Positions 51,917 to 60,505 of a stretch of 64,000 bases of DNA are shown in pieces. This DNA comes from Betaproteobacteria bacterium (GTDB lineage: Bacteria; Pseudomonadota; Gammaproteobacteria; Burkholderiales; Rhodocyclaceae). The stretch covers positions 124,001-188,000 of the forward strand of contig JADIYD010000009.1 in assembly GCA_016705475.1 (NCBI GenBank), in the 5' to 3' direction. A model generated the notes under the pieces. That model saw nothing but the letters and a program-made list of their open reading frames with translations, was not told the origin of the DNA and searched no databases. The position numbers and the translations under genes are program-made. How positions within the stretch are numbered: position 1 is the stretch's first letter; each line of letters begins with the position of its first letter.

Positions 51917-51930
51917 GTCTTATATAAGAC
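51917..51930. promoter_or_regulatory. Perfect 14-bp palindrome upstream of the aceA -35 box
   Basis: GTCTTATATAAGAC, with an extra half-site ATAAGAC at 51931-51937. It sits two bases upstream of the -35 box, the place of an activator site. GTCTTATA recurs in the aceB/lysR gap. Confidence 0.65.
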
Positions 51931-52026
51931 ATAAGACATTTTATTTTTCAATAAAAACAGTGTGTTGATCTTGATTTTTCACGATGCAAAACGCTCTTTG
52001 TTTTTATGAAATGAAATTGCGCTGCG

Positions 52027-52518
52027 TCAGCACAAAGTTTTGCTGCTGACCAGAACGCCATCCTCGTCGGCGTACACGTACTCGCCTGGGTTGAAGGTCA
52101 CGCCGCCAAAGGTGACGGCGATATTCTTGTCGCCGACCCCCTTTTTGATGCTCTTTTGCGGGTGGGTGTTCAAGGCGCGGACACCGATGTCGATGCCGTT
52201 GATGTCGCCCGAATCGCGGATGCAGCCATAGACCACTGCGCCTTCCCAGCCGTTTTTGGCCGCCAGGATGGCGAGCTGATCGCCGACCAGGGCGCAGCGC
52301 AAGGAACCGCCGCCGTCAATGACGAGGACCTTGCCCTTGCCGTCCTCGGCAAAGGCTTCGCGGACCAGCGAGTTGTCCTCAAAAATCTTCAGCGTGACGA
52401 TTTCGCCCGAAAAGCTCGTGCGGCCGCCATAACGCTGGAACATCGGGGCGACGACGCGCACGGTCTTGCCCAGTTCGGTTTCAAATTCATCGCAAAGGTC
52501 AGGGGTCTTGAAGGTCAT
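52027..52518 (-). CDS. rraA: RraA-family protein
   Basis: 163 residues, a single RraA domain: TPDLCDEFETELGKTVRVVAPMFQRYGG, VLVIDGGGSLRCALVGDQLAILAAKNGWEGAVVYGCIRD, GVGDKNIAVTFGGV. Family members either inhibit RNase E or act as hydroxymethylglutarate/oxaloacetate aldolases. The G-D-x20-R-D pattern of the aldolase site appears to be present (GDQLA...CIRD), so an aldolase role cannot be excluded. Lies between aceA and clpA, all on the minus strand. Confidence 0.85.
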   Translation of the reverse strand: MTFKTPDLCDEFETELGKTVRVVAPMFQRYGGRTSFSGEIVTLKIFEDNSLVREAFAEDGKGKVLVIDGGGSLRCALVGDQLAILAAKNGWEGAVVYGCIRDSGDINGIDIGVRALNTHPQKSIKKGVGDKNIAVTFGGVTFNPGEYVYADEDGVLVSSKTLC

Positions 52519-52538
52519 GTTGGAGTCCTTGAAATAAA

Positions 52539-52564
52539 AAAGCCGTGCAATCTTGCACGGCTTT
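52539..52564 (-). terminator. Terminator of clpSA
   Basis: AAAGCCGTGCAA (52539-52550) and TTGCACGGCTTT (52553-52564), a 12-bp stem followed on the minus strand by TTTTTT. Separates clpA from rraA. Confidence 0.9.
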
Positions 52565-52583
52565 CGGGGTGGATGGCAATCGC

Positions 52584-54845
52584 TCAGACGGTGGCTTCTG
52601 TTTTTTCTTCCTCGAAATTGAGTTTGATTTTGCCATCCTTGTCGAGGTCGACCGTGACACGGCCACCACTGGCCAACTTGCCGAACAGCAACTCGTCGGC
52701 CAGTGCCGAGCGGATGGTGTCCTGGATCAACCGGGCCATCGGCCGGGCGCCCATCAGAGGGTCGAAGCCTTTCTCGGCGAGCAGCTCCTTCACGGCATCG
52801 GTGAAATGCGCTTCCACTTTTTTCTCGTGCAACTGTTCCTCCAGCTGCATGAGGAATTTGTCGACGACGCGCAAGATGACCTCGTGGTCGAGCGGAGCAA
52901 AGGAAATCGTCGAATCGAGACGATTGCGGAATTCCGGGGTAAACAGGCGCTTGATCTCCACCATCTCGTCGCCGGTCTGACGCGAATTGGTGAATCCCAT
53001 GTTCGACTTCTGCAGGTCGGCAGCGCCGGCGTTGGTCGTCATGATGATCACCACGTTGCGGAAATCCGACTTGCGCCCGTTGTTGTCGGTCAGCGTGCCG
53101 TGATCCATGACCTGCAACAGGATGTTGAAGATGTCCGGATGGGCCTTCTCGATTTCATCGAGGAGCAGCACGCAATACGGCTTCTTGGTTACCGCCTCGG
53201 TGAGCAGGCCGCCCTGTTCGAAGCCAACATAACCCGGCGGCGCGCCGATCAGGCGGGACACCGCGTGGCGCTCCATGTATTCGCTCATGTCGAAACGAAG
53301 TAGTTCAACGCCCAAACAGTAAGCCAGTTGCTTGGCAACCTCGGTTTTGCCGACGCCGGTCGGGCCGCTGAACAGGAAGGAGCCGATTGGCTTGCCTGGA
53401 TTGCCCAAGCCAGAACGGGCCATCTTGATGGCCTTGGCCAGTGCATCGATGGCCTTGTCCTGACCGAAGACGACAGCCTTGAGGTCACGGTCGAGATTCT
53501 TCAGCGCACCGCGGTCGTCGAGCGTGACGTGCTGCGACGGGATGCGGGCGATCTTGGCGACGATCTCCTCGATGTCCGTTTTGTTGATGACTTTTTTCTG
53601 CTTCGATTTCGGCAGGATACGCTGCGCTGCACCAGCCTCGTCGATGACGTCGATCGCCTTGTCCGGCAGGTGGCGGTCAGTGATATATCGGGCAGCCAGT
53701 TCGGCGGCCGACGTGATTGCCGTGGCCGAGTACTTGATGCCATGGTGCGCCTCGAAACGCGCTTTGAGGCCCTTGAGGATTTCGACGGTTTCAGCAACCG
53801 ACGGCTCATTGACGTCGATCTTCTGGAAGCGACGGGAAAGCGCACTGTCCTTCTCGAAAATGCCACGGAACTCGGTGTAGGTCGTCGCCCCGATGCACTT
53901 CAGTTGTCCGGACGACAAGGCCGGCTTGAGCAGGTTGGATGCATCCAGCGTTCCGCCCGAAGCCGAGCCGGCACCGATCAGGGTGTGTATTTCGTCGATG
54001 AACAGGATCGCGTGCGGGTTGTCCTGCAAGGCCTTGAGGACACCTTTCAGGCGCTGCTCGAAGTCACCACGATATTTGGTGCCGGCCAGCAGGGAACCCA
54101 TGTCCAGCGAATAGACATTGGCTTTGGCTAGAATTTCCGGCACATCGCCTTCGACGACCTTGCGTGCCAGACCTTCGGCGATGGCCGTTTTGCCGACACC
54201 GGCTTCGCCGACTAGCAACGGGTTGTTCTTGCGGCGGCGGCACAGCGTCTGGATAACACGCTCCAATTCCTTGTCGCGACCAATCAGCGGGTCGATCTTG
54301 CCCTGCAATGCCAGGGCATTGAGGTTGATCGTGTATTGCTCCAGTGGTCCGGCTTCGCCCTTTTCGCCGTCGGTTTCAACTTCACTCTCCGGTGCGGCCT
54401 TGGCTTGCTGCGGCACCTTGCTGATGCCGTGCGATATGTAATTCACCACATCGAGACGGGTCACGCCCTGTTTTTGAAGGAAATAGACCGCATGCGAATC
54501 CTTCTCTCCGTAGATGGCGACGAGGACGTTGGCACCATTGACCTCCTTCTTGCCCGAAGACTGCACGTGCAGGATGGCGCGCTGGATGACGCGCTGGAAG
54601 CCAAGCGTCGGCTGCGTGTCGATGTCGTCCTCGCCGGACACGGTCGGCGTGTGCTCGTCGATGAAATTGGTCAGGTCCTTGCGCAGCGTGTCGGTCTTGG
54701 CGCCACAGGAGCGCAGGGCCTCGGCTGCCGATGGGTTGTCGATCAGCGCCAGTAGCAAATGTTCGACAGTAATGAACTCGTGGCGTTTTTGACGCGCCTC
54801 GACGAAGGCCATGTGCAGGCTGACTTCGAGTTCCTGGGCAATCAT
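52584..54845 (-). CDS. clpA: ATP-dependent Clp protease ATPase subunit ClpA
   Basis: 753 residues. N-terminal Clp repeat domain, first AAA module with Walker A GEAGVGKTAIAEGLA (about residue 215), second with GPTGVGKTEVAKQLA (about residue 495), Walker B AILFIDEIHTLIGAG and VLLLDEIEKAHPDIF, C-terminal D2-small domain. Unfolds substrates for ClpP. Starts immediately after clpS, whose stop touches its ATG region, the standard clpS-clpA pair. Confidence 0.97.
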   Translation of the reverse strand: MIAQELEVSLHMAFVEARQKRHEFITVEHLLLALIDNPSAAEALRSCGAKTDTLRKDLTNFIDEHTPTVSGEDDIDTQPTLGFQRVIQRAILHVQSSGKKEVNGANVLVAIYGEKDSHAVYFLQKQGVTRLDVVNYISHGISKVPQQAKAAPESEVETDGEKGEAGPLEQYTINLNALALQGKIDPLIGRDKELERVIQTLCRRRKNNPLLVGEAGVGKTAIAEGLARKVVEGDVPEILAKANVYSLDMGSLLAGTKYRGDFEQRLKGVLKALQDNPHAILFIDEIHTLIGAGSASGGTLDASNLLKPALSSGQLKCIGATTYTEFRGIFEKDSALSRRFQKIDVNEPSVAETVEILKGLKARFEAHHGIKYSATAITSAAELAARYITDRHLPDKAIDVIDEAGAAQRILPKSKQKKVINKTDIEEIVAKIARIPSQHVTLDDRGALKNLDRDLKAVVFGQDKAIDALAKAIKMARSGLGNPGKPIGSFLFSGPTGVGKTEVAKQLAYCLGVELLRFDMSEYMERHAVSRLIGAPPGYVGFEQGGLLTEAVTKKPYCVLLLDEIEKAHPDIFNILLQVMDHGTLTDNNGRKSDFRNVVIIMTTNAGAADLQKSNMGFTNSRQTGDEMVEIKRLFTPEFRNRLDSTISFAPLDHEVILRVVDKFLMQLEEQLHEKKVEAHFTDAVKELLAEKGFDPLMGARPMARLIQDTIRSALADELLFGKLASGGRVTVDLDKDGKIKLNFEEEKTEATV

Positions 54846-55153
54846 CAGTTTTCCTCCATGATGCAGGCAAGCGGGTGCTGGTGCTGGCGTGCGAATGCAA
54901 TGACCTGTTCAACTTTGGTTGCAGCAATATCCCGCGGGAAAATCCCGCAGACGCCGCGACCCTCGTTGTGAACTTTGAGCATGATTTGCGTTGCTTGTTC
55001 AGTATCCAGAGAAAAAAACCGCTGCAGAACGGTGATCACGAATTCCATCGGCGTGTAATCGTCGTTCAACAACAGAACCTTAAACATCTTCGGCGGACCC
55101 AGCTTGCTGCGCTGTGTCGCTAGTTGCCCGCCTTCCTGTGCCTTTGTAGCCAT
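54845..55153 (-). CDS. clpS: ClpS adaptor protein
   Basis: 102 residues. Core FKVLLLNDDYTPMEFVITVLQRFF with the D-D-Y-T-P-M-E-F binding pocket, QIMLKVHNEGRGVCGIFPRDIAATKV, and a C-terminal IAFARQHQHPLACIME. Delivers N-degron substrates to ClpAP. Overlaps the clpA start by one base. Confidence 0.96.
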   Translation of the reverse strand: MATKAQEGGQLATQRSKLGPPKMFKVLLLNDDYTPMEFVITVLQRFFSLDTEQATQIMLKVHNEGRGVCGIFPRDIAATKVEQVIAFARQHQHPLACIMEEN

Positions 55154-55425
55154 GCGTTCGATTTTATACAGTCCGTCTTAATCTGCAATATAAAACATTG
55201 GGGCGATTTGGCCGATTTCCAGAGCAGGAGGGTGATTTGCCGTGCCTTGAATTGCTGCGGCGCCGCATCGAAACTTGTTGACGATAAAATTCGAATGGCG
55301 TAGAAAGCAATCGTGTTTGGCTTCAAGATGTATCGAGGTTGCTGCAATGCACCGGGTCGCTGAGTTCAAACAGGGAGTCGGGGAGACCCGTAAATTTGTT
55401 CGTCTTTTGTAAGAAAGTTGCAAAC

Positions 55426-55629
55426 ATGGCAATCGGTACAGTCAAGTGGTTCAATGATTCCAAGGGTTTTGGCTTTATCACTCCTGATGATGGCAGCGAA
55501 GATCTCTTCGCACATTTCTCCGCCATCAACATGAATGGTTTCAAGACTCTGAAGGAAGGCCAGAAAGTTTCCTTCGACGTCGTGCAAGGCCCCAAGGGCA
55601 AGCAGGCTTCCAATATCCAGAGCACCTAA
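55426..55629 (+). CDS. CspA-family cold-shock protein
   Basis: 67 residues: MAIGTVKWFNDSKGFGFI and EDLFAHFSAINMNGFKTLKEGQ carry the RNP1 (KGFGFI) and RNP2 (LFAHF) RNA-binding motifs. Single-stranded nucleic acid chaperone. The 270-bp gap to the divergent clpS gene allows for a long 5' leader as is usual for cold-shock mRNAs, but I could not point to a cold box. A clear terminator follows. Confidence 0.95.
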   Translation: MAIGTVKWFNDSKGFGFITPDDGSEDLFAHFSAINMNGFKTLKEGQKVSFDVVQGPKGKQASNIQST

Positions 55630-55649
55630 GCTCCGGGTAACCGCACGTT

Positions 55650-55681
55650 AAAAAGCCCGTCTGATTTCAGACGGGCTTTTT
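55650..55681 (+). terminator. Terminator of the cold-shock gene
   Basis: AAAAAGCCCGTCTG (55650-55663), loop ATTT, CAGACGGGCTTTTT (55668-55681); perfect 14-bp stem between convergent csp and soxZ, usable on both strands. Confidence 0.93.
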
Positions 55682-55702
55682 CTTTGATGGCGCAAAAAGA
55701 GC

Positions 55703-56014
55703 TCAGGCGACGGTTATTTCGTCCTGACGCCGGTCGCCACTGTTGTCTACCCAGGCCACCGTCAGCTTGTCCCCGGATTTGATGCCACGCGCCTTGAAGG
55801 TGAATAGCGGGTTTTTCGAAATGGACGTGTTCAATTGTCCGTCGATGATCGGTTTTCCGTTCAGGTTGACTGTGAAGGTCTGGATGAAGTGCATCGGCAG
55901 GCTTTGCCCCTTGTCGTCCTTGCGCTGCCCGGTTTCCATCGGGTGTTGCATGAGGATGCGAATGTCGGTGATTTCGCCTTGGTTCTGGGCGCGAATCTTG
56001 ATCTGATCTGCCAT
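55703..56014 (-). CDS. soxZ: SoxZ, second copy
   Basis: 103 residues from ATG 56014, with GGAGG inside the end of soxY 7 bases upstream; an ATG at 56029 overlaps soxY and is less likely. Conserved segments MQHPMETGQRKDDKG, LNTSISKNPLFTFKARGIKSGDKL and VAWVDNSGD mark SoxZ. Compared with the first copy at 5106 it shares only the METGQRKD and SKNP cores, so the pair is old or separately acquired. Directly downstream of the second soxY. Confidence 0.93.
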   Translation of the reverse strand: MADQIKIRAQNQGEITDIRILMQHPMETGQRKDDKGQSLPMHFIQTFTVNLNGKPIIDGQLNTSISKNPLFTFKARGIKSGDKLTVAWVDNSGDRRQDEITVA

Positions 56015-56016
56015 GT

Positions 56017-56490
56017 TCAGCCTCCACATCCGCCAAGCGTTACCTTGATCTCGCGGAAGGCAACGTAGGACTTACCATCGGTTGTTTTTACCACGGCTCG
56101 GAGGCGTGTGGATTCGGCCATTTTTAGCTGGGCTTTCACGTAAGGCAGGACCGGGCCGGAGAATTCGAAGACAGAACTTAGTGGCATCGGATTCTTGTCG
56201 GCGAAGATGGCGATGCTGCGCGTGCTGGCAATGTTGCTGGTGATCTCGACTTCCACCTTGGCGCCATTTTCTGCGATCTCCGGGGCGTTGATCACGATGT
56301 CGCGCGATTCGGCCGTATTGGCACTGCCGTAGGCTTTCAGTGCGTCACTGGCGCTGCGGGCGGTGAATGCGTTTTTGTTCCATTCGGCGGCAAGGACGCG
56401 GGTTGGCATGAGTAGCCCGCTGCCGATCAAGGGCGCCAAAAGCGCGGCCGAGGCGCCGCTTTTAAGGAATTTTCTGCGTAGTTCTGACAT
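56017..56490 (-). CDS. soxY: SoxY, second copy
   Basis: 157 residues from ATG 56490. Tat signal LRRKFLKSG (residues 4-12) and C-terminal carrier arm REIKVTLGGCGG, identical in its last residues to the first SoxY. Two bases after its stop comes the second soxZ. It follows moaC by 17 bp on the same strand, so moaC-soxY-soxZ form one unit. Possible roles: an alternative carrier for a different sulfur substrate, or extra SoxYZ under separate control; both are inference. Confidence 0.93.
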   Translation of the reverse strand: MSELRRKFLKSGASAALLAPLIGSGLLMPTRVLAAEWNKNAFTARSASDALKAYGSANTAESRDIVINAPEIAENGAKVEVEITSNIASTRSIAIFADKNPMPLSSVFEFSGPVLPYVKAQLKMAESTRLRAVVKTTDGKSYVAFREIKVTLGGCGG

Positions 56491-56507
56491 GTTGAGTTGC
56501 GGATAAG

Positions 56508-56990
56508 TTATTCGGCGACCCAATGGCCGGATTTGCCGCCGGATTTCTCCAGCAGACGGACGTTTTCGATGCGCATGCCGCGGTCGACGGCCTTGCACAT
56601 GTCGTAAATGGTGAGCAGGCCTATCGATGTTGCGGTCAAGGCTTCCATTTCGACACCGGTTCGACCAAAACATTCAGCGACGACTTCGCAGTGAACGGCA
56701 TGTTGGGATTCGTCGATCGAAAAATCGGCGGTGACACGGGTCAGGGCGATGGGGTGGCAAAGAGGGATGAGGTCGCCTGTGCGTTTCGAGGCCTGAATTG
56801 CGGCGATGCGGGCGATGCCCAGCACGTCGCCTTTCTTGGCAGAGCCGGCGCGAATAAGTGCCAGCGTTTCAGGTTTCATGAAGATGCTGCCGGCCGCGCG
56901 GGCGACACGAGCGGTTTCGGTCTTGGCGCCGACGTCGACCATATGGGCCTGGCCGGCGCTGTCGAAATGAGTCAGAGTCTGGTTAGTCAC
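56508..56990 (-). CDS. moaC: Cyclic pyranopterin monophosphate synthase
   Basis: 160 residues. MoaC makes cyclic pyranopterin monophosphate, the first stable intermediate of molybdenum cofactor. Signature segments: HMVDVGAKTETARVARAAG, KRTGDLIPLCHPIALTRV, GVEMEALTATSIGLLTIYDMCKAVD and LLEKSGGKSGHW. Head of the moaC-soxY-soxZ run. SoxC, a molybdoenzyme, links cofactor and Sox functionally. Confidence 0.96.
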   Translation of the reverse strand: MTNQTLTHFDSAGQAHMVDVGAKTETARVARAAGSIFMKPETLALIRAGSAKKGDVLGIARIAAIQASKRTGDLIPLCHPIALTRVTADFSIDESQHAVHCEVVAECFGRTGVEMEALTATSIGLLTIYDMCKAVDRGMRIENVRLLEKSGGKSGHWVAE

Positions 56991-57053
56991 GGGATTTACG
57001 TTTGGTTACGATGGGCCGGAATGGCGATTTCTAGGCTGCGGTATCATAGCACC

Positions 57054-58505
57054 ATGCACCTGAGCCAACGTTTCATCGCCGCCCTTCTCGCCTGCACGCT
57101 GGCCTTGCAGCCTGTCGCGGCCGATGAATTGCCCGAGTTGGGGGATGCTGCCAGCAATGATCTGTCGCTGAGCACCGAGAAGAAAATCGGCCAGCAGATC
57201 ATGCATGAGATTCGCTGGCGCGAACCATCGTATCTCGATGATGCCGATGTCGAGGCCTATCTGAACCAGTTGGGGGGGCGTCTCGCTGCGGTCAGCAACG
57301 ACCCCGGGTTCGGTTTTTATTTTTTTCCGATCAATGATCGCAATATCAACGCCTTCGCCATGCCGGGTGGCTACATCGGGATGCACACCGGGCTGATTGT
57401 CTCGGCGCAGACGGAGTCGGAGCTGGCTGGCGTTCTGGCGCACGAAATAGCCCATGTTACCCAGCGCCACATCGCTCGCCAGGTATTTCAGTCAAAGAAG
57501 ATCGGCACGGCTTCGCTGGTTGCGATGGGGCTGGCCTTGCTGGCTGCACGCTCTAGCGGTCAGATGGCCGGTGCGGCGATAGCGACGACACAGGCGGGGG
57601 CGATATCGGCACAGTTGGCGTTTTCACGGGATTTCGAGCGGGAGGCTGACCGGCAGGGTTTCGATATTCTGCGCAAGGCGGGTTTCGATGTGCGCGGCAT
57701 GGGGGTGTTTTTCGAGCGCCTGCAAAAGGCTGTTCGCCTTTATGAGAACAATGCGACGGCTTATCTGCGTACTCACCCGCTGACCGGCGAGCGACTGACT
57801 GACATGCAGAACCGCGAGCAAGGGGTGCCCTATCGTCAGGTCGCTGATAGCATCGATTTTCAGCTGGTGCGTGCCAAGGTGCGGGCCATGGACGGGACGC
57901 CCGGCGACGCGGTCAAGGATCTGGACAAGTTGCTGCGTGAGCGGAAATTTGCGTCGGAACCGGCTATTCGTTTTGGCCTGGCCTTTGCACTTTATCGAAA
58001 CCGCGACTGGAATGGCGCTGAGCGGGAGATTGAAACCATTCGCCGCCTCAAGGTATCCGCACCGATGCTGGAGCATCTGCGGGCGGATATCCGGATTGCC
58101 CAGGGTGATGCCGCAGCTGGGCTGACGGTCTATCGCGATGCAATGGTGCGCTTCCCGCTCAATCTTGGCTTGCTCTATGGCTATGGTGGCGCCTTGCTCG
58201 GTACGCGGCGCTACGATGAGGCCCTCCGTTTCGCCGAGGCACAACTGGGAAATTACCCCGGCGATATTCGCCTGCACCGAATGCGTGCTGAAAGCTACGC
58301 CGGGCTCGGACGGAGGGCGATGCAGCATCGTGCACTGGCCGAGGCATTTGCCTTGCAGGGCCAGACAGCGGGTGCGATCGAGCAACTGGAGCAGGCGCAA
58401 AAAGCCGGTGATGCCAATTTTTTCGAGATGTCGTCGATTGACGCGCGTTTGCGCGAACTGAGGCAGCGCTTGATCGATGAACTGAAGGAAAAGCGCAATT
58501 ATTAG
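57054..58505 (+). CDS. bepA: Periplasmic M48 metalloprotease with TPR domain (BepA-like)
   Basis: 483 residues from ATG 57054; the frame is open far upstream but that part is the complement of moaC. Signal peptide ends PVAAD (about residue 23). Protease domain with zinc motif HEIAH (about residue 131) and third ligand in FEREADRQGFD (about residue 202); C-terminal half is TPR-like (about 290-480). Relatives handle outer-membrane protein and LPS-transport assembly quality. Divergent from moaC. Confidence 0.9.
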   Translation: MHLSQRFIAALLACTLALQPVAADELPELGDAASNDLSLSTEKKIGQQIMHEIRWREPSYLDDADVEAYLNQLGGRLAAVSNDPGFGFYFFPINDRNINAFAMPGGYIGMHTGLIVSAQTESELAGVLAHEIAHVTQRHIARQVFQSKKIGTASLVAMGLALLAARSSGQMAGAAIATTQAGAISAQLAFSRDFEREADRQGFDILRKAGFDVRGMGVFFERLQKAVRLYENNATAYLRTHPLTGERLTDMQNREQGVPYRQVADSIDFQLVRAKVRAMDGTPGDAVKDLDKLLRERKFASEPAIRFGLAFALYRNRDWNGAEREIETIRRLKVSAPMLEHLRADIRIAQGDAAAGLTVYRDAMVRFPLNLGLLYGYGGALLGTRRYDEALRFAEAQLGNYPGDIRLHRMRAESYAGLGRRAMQHRALAEAFALQGQTAGAIEQLEQAQKAGDANFFEMSSIDARLRELRQRLIDELKEKRNY

Positions 58506-58538
58506 AGGTAAAATCGTACTTCTAATCCTTTTGGCCGA

Positions 58539-58772
58539 ATGAACATGGAATTTAATCGCGATCTCGACGTAAAAGGGCTGAACTGCCCCTTGCCCATCCT
58601 GCGCACCAAGAAGACGCTTGCCGAGATGGAATCAGGTCAGGTTCTGCGCGTGCTGGCGACCGATCCCGGATCCCTCAAGGATTTTCCCGCTTTTGCCAAG
58701 CAGACAGGTAATGAACTGCTGGCGCAAAAAGAAGAAAATCGCGTCTTCGAGTATTACCTGAAGCGCAAATAA
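58539..58772 (+). CDS. tusA: TusA-family sulfur carrier
   Basis: 77 residues with the diagnostic LNCPLPILRTKKTL near the start (catalytic Cys in CPxP) and RVLATDPGSLKDFPAFAKQTGNELL. TusA-type proteins carry persulfide sulfur in the cytoplasm for tRNA thiolation, Moco maturation or sulfur oxidation. Here it lies between the M48 protease and pabBC, not in a dsr or tus operon. Start could also be ATG 58545. Confidence 0.88.
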   Translation: MNMEFNRDLDVKGLNCPLPILRTKKTLAEMESGQVLRVLATDPGSLKDFPAFAKQTGNELLAQKEENRVFEYYLKRK

Positions 58773-58846
58773 GCCCTGAATTCACCGCATTTTTTGAAGA
58801 CAGGCGGGCGCCGGCAGGCGAACCCGCCGCTTGGCGTTTTGATGGA

Positions 58847-60505
58847 TTGATCGACTGCCTCGAGGTCCGCGATGCGGCCGCGCTGGAAGTGGTGTTGCGG
58901 ACCTTGCAGGATGACCCGCAGTGGACGGTTGTCGCTCTCGAATACGAACTGGGCTATCTGCTTGAGCCCAAGTCGGCCCCTGCCGGGTGGAAGCCCGGAT
59001 CCAGACCGCTGGCCAGGTTCTGGCGCTTCTCGCAACGGATTTCGCTGACGGCGGACGAGGCAGTGCTCTGGTTGGCGCAGCGTGGCAATGCGTGCGCTGG
59101 CATTGGCGGTCTGCAGCCGAGCATCGACACAGAAACCTACACTTCCACGGTCAACCGGATAAAACGGCTGATTTTTGAAGGCGACTGTTATCAGGTCAAT
59201 TTCACCTTCCCGCTCGAATTTGACTGGTTCGGTTCGCCGCTGGCGCTTTACAGCAGATTGCGCGAGCAGCAGCCGGTTCGCTATGGCGGGTTCGTTGGCG
59301 ATGCACGGCATGGCCTCGTTTCCTTGTCGCCGGAACTGTTTCTCGAACGGAGTGGCGATCGGCTGCGAACGAAGCCGATGAAGGGCACGGCACCACGTAG
59401 TGCGCCGCCGGAGCAGCTTCGCGATTCTGCAAAGGATTGTGCGGAAAACCTGATGATTGTTGACCTGCTGCGCAACGACCTTGGCCGCGTTGCCGACAAG
59501 GGGAGCGTGGTTGTCGACCGGCTGTTCGATATCGAGGAATACCCGACGCTTTGGCAGATGGTGTCGGAGATTTCGGCCAATGTCGGTGGCCGTAGTTTCG
59601 GCGACATTTTGCGCGCCCTGTTTCCCTGCGGTTCGATTACCGGGGCGCCAAAGATTCGCGCCATGCAAATTGCGGCCGAACTGGAAAAGACCGAACGCGG
59701 TATTTATACCGGTGCCCTGGGCTGGCTGGCGCCGGATGGCGATTTTCGGCTCAACGTGGCGATTCGCACGCTGGAGTTGGGCGCGGACGGCCGCGGCAAG
59801 CTGGGCTTGGGTAGTGGCATCGTCGCCGATTCTCAGCCGGAGGCTGAATGGCAGGAGTGCCAACTCAAGTCAAAATTCCTGCGCGATTGCGATCCGGGGT
59901 TGAAACTGATCGAAACCCTGCGTCGGGATGACGGCGTCTATCCGATGTGGGCCAGGCATCTGGCTCGTCTGAAACGGTCGGCAGCGTATTTCGGCTTTCC
60001 ACTCGACGAGCAAGTGTTGTTCAAGGAGCTGGGGCGGCAGCCGACCAGGGGAACCTGGCGTGTTCGCCTGACGCTCGACAAGGCTGGCGCCCTGGATGTG
60101 CAGGCAGTGGCCTTCGATGGTGCGGCGCCGGAAGTGCGTGTCGCAGCACTGGCCGAACAGCCTATCGATTCTCGCGATGTGCTGCGTCGCCACAAGACAA
60201 CGGTCCGGCCGCTTTACGATGCAGCGTTGCGTAGCCTGCCGGCTGACTCGCCGGTTTTCGATCTGGTGTTTCTCAATGAGCGCGGCGAGGTCGCCGAGGG
60301 CGCGCGCAGCAATGTTTTTGTCGAGCGAGATGGGGTGTTGCTGACACCGCCACTGGACAGTGGTGCCTTGCCCGGCGTGTTGCGCGCCAGTTTGCTGGCT
60401 TCCGGTAAAGCGCGGGAAGCGGTTTTGTGGCCGGAAGATCTGGCCGAGGGTTTCTGGCTGGGTAACGCGCTACGCGGCCTGGTGCGCGTTACGCTGCTGC
60501 GCTGA
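58847..60505 (+). CDS. pabB: PabB-PabC fusion: aminodeoxychorismate synthase component I with 4-amino-4-deoxychorismate lyase
   Basis: 552 residues from TTG 58847. N-terminal about 350 residues are the chorismate-binding PabB domain: GDCYQVNFTFPLEF, SLSPELFLERSGDRLRTKPMKGTAPR, IVDLLRNDLGRVA and LFPCGSITGAPKIRAM. C-terminal about 200 residues are a class IV PLP lyase (VRLTLDKAGALDV, FDLVFLNERGEVAEGARSNVFVERDG). The product is p-aminobenzoate for folate. The frame continues upstream of 58847 to about 58715 and encodes family-like sequence (FEDRRAPAGEPAAWRFDG) without ATG, GTG or TTG, so the true start is unclear. Confidence 0.85.
   Translation: MIDCLEVRDAAALEVVLRTLQDDPQWTVVALEYELGYLLEPKSAPAGWKPGSRPLARFWRFSQRISLTADEAVLWLAQRGNACAGIGGLQPSIDTETYTSTVNRIKRLIFEGDCYQVNFTFPLEFDWFGSPLALYSRLREQQPVRYGGFVGDARHGLVSLSPELFLERSGDRLRTKPMKGTAPRSAPPEQLRDSAKDCAENLMIVDLLRNDLGRVADKGSVVVDRLFDIEEYPTLWQMVSEISANVGGRSFGDILRALFPCGSITGAPKIRAMQIAAELEKTERGIYTGALGWLAPDGDFRLNVAIRTLELGADGRGKLGLGSGIVADSQPEAEWQECQLKSKFLRDCDPGLKLIETLRRDDGVYPMWARHLARLKRSAAYFGFPLDEQVLFKELGRQPTRGTWRVRLTLDKAGALDVQAVAFDGAAPEVRVAALAEQPIDSRDVLRRHKTTVRPLYDAALRSLPADSPVFDLVFLNERGEVAEGARSNVFVERDGVLLTPPLDSGALPGVLRASLLASGKAREAVLWPEDLAEGFWLGNALRGLVRVTLLR
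59142..59177 (-). repeat. Dispersed repeat-like segment inside the pabB domain
   Basis: On the minus strand AAAATCAGCCGTTTTAT followed by CCGGTTGACCGTGGAAGT. The last 18 bases equal those of the intergenic copy at 44969. It encodes the conserved PabB segment STVNRIKRLIFEGD, so family constraint also explains part of it. Confidence 0.45.

Noticed and set aside
56523..57053. N-terminal extension of the M48 protease frame
   Set aside because: It overlaps moaC on the other strand; a signal peptide begins at ATG 57054.
58754..59863. 369-codon minus-strand frame
   Set aside because: Complement of the pabB domain, which has full family motifs.
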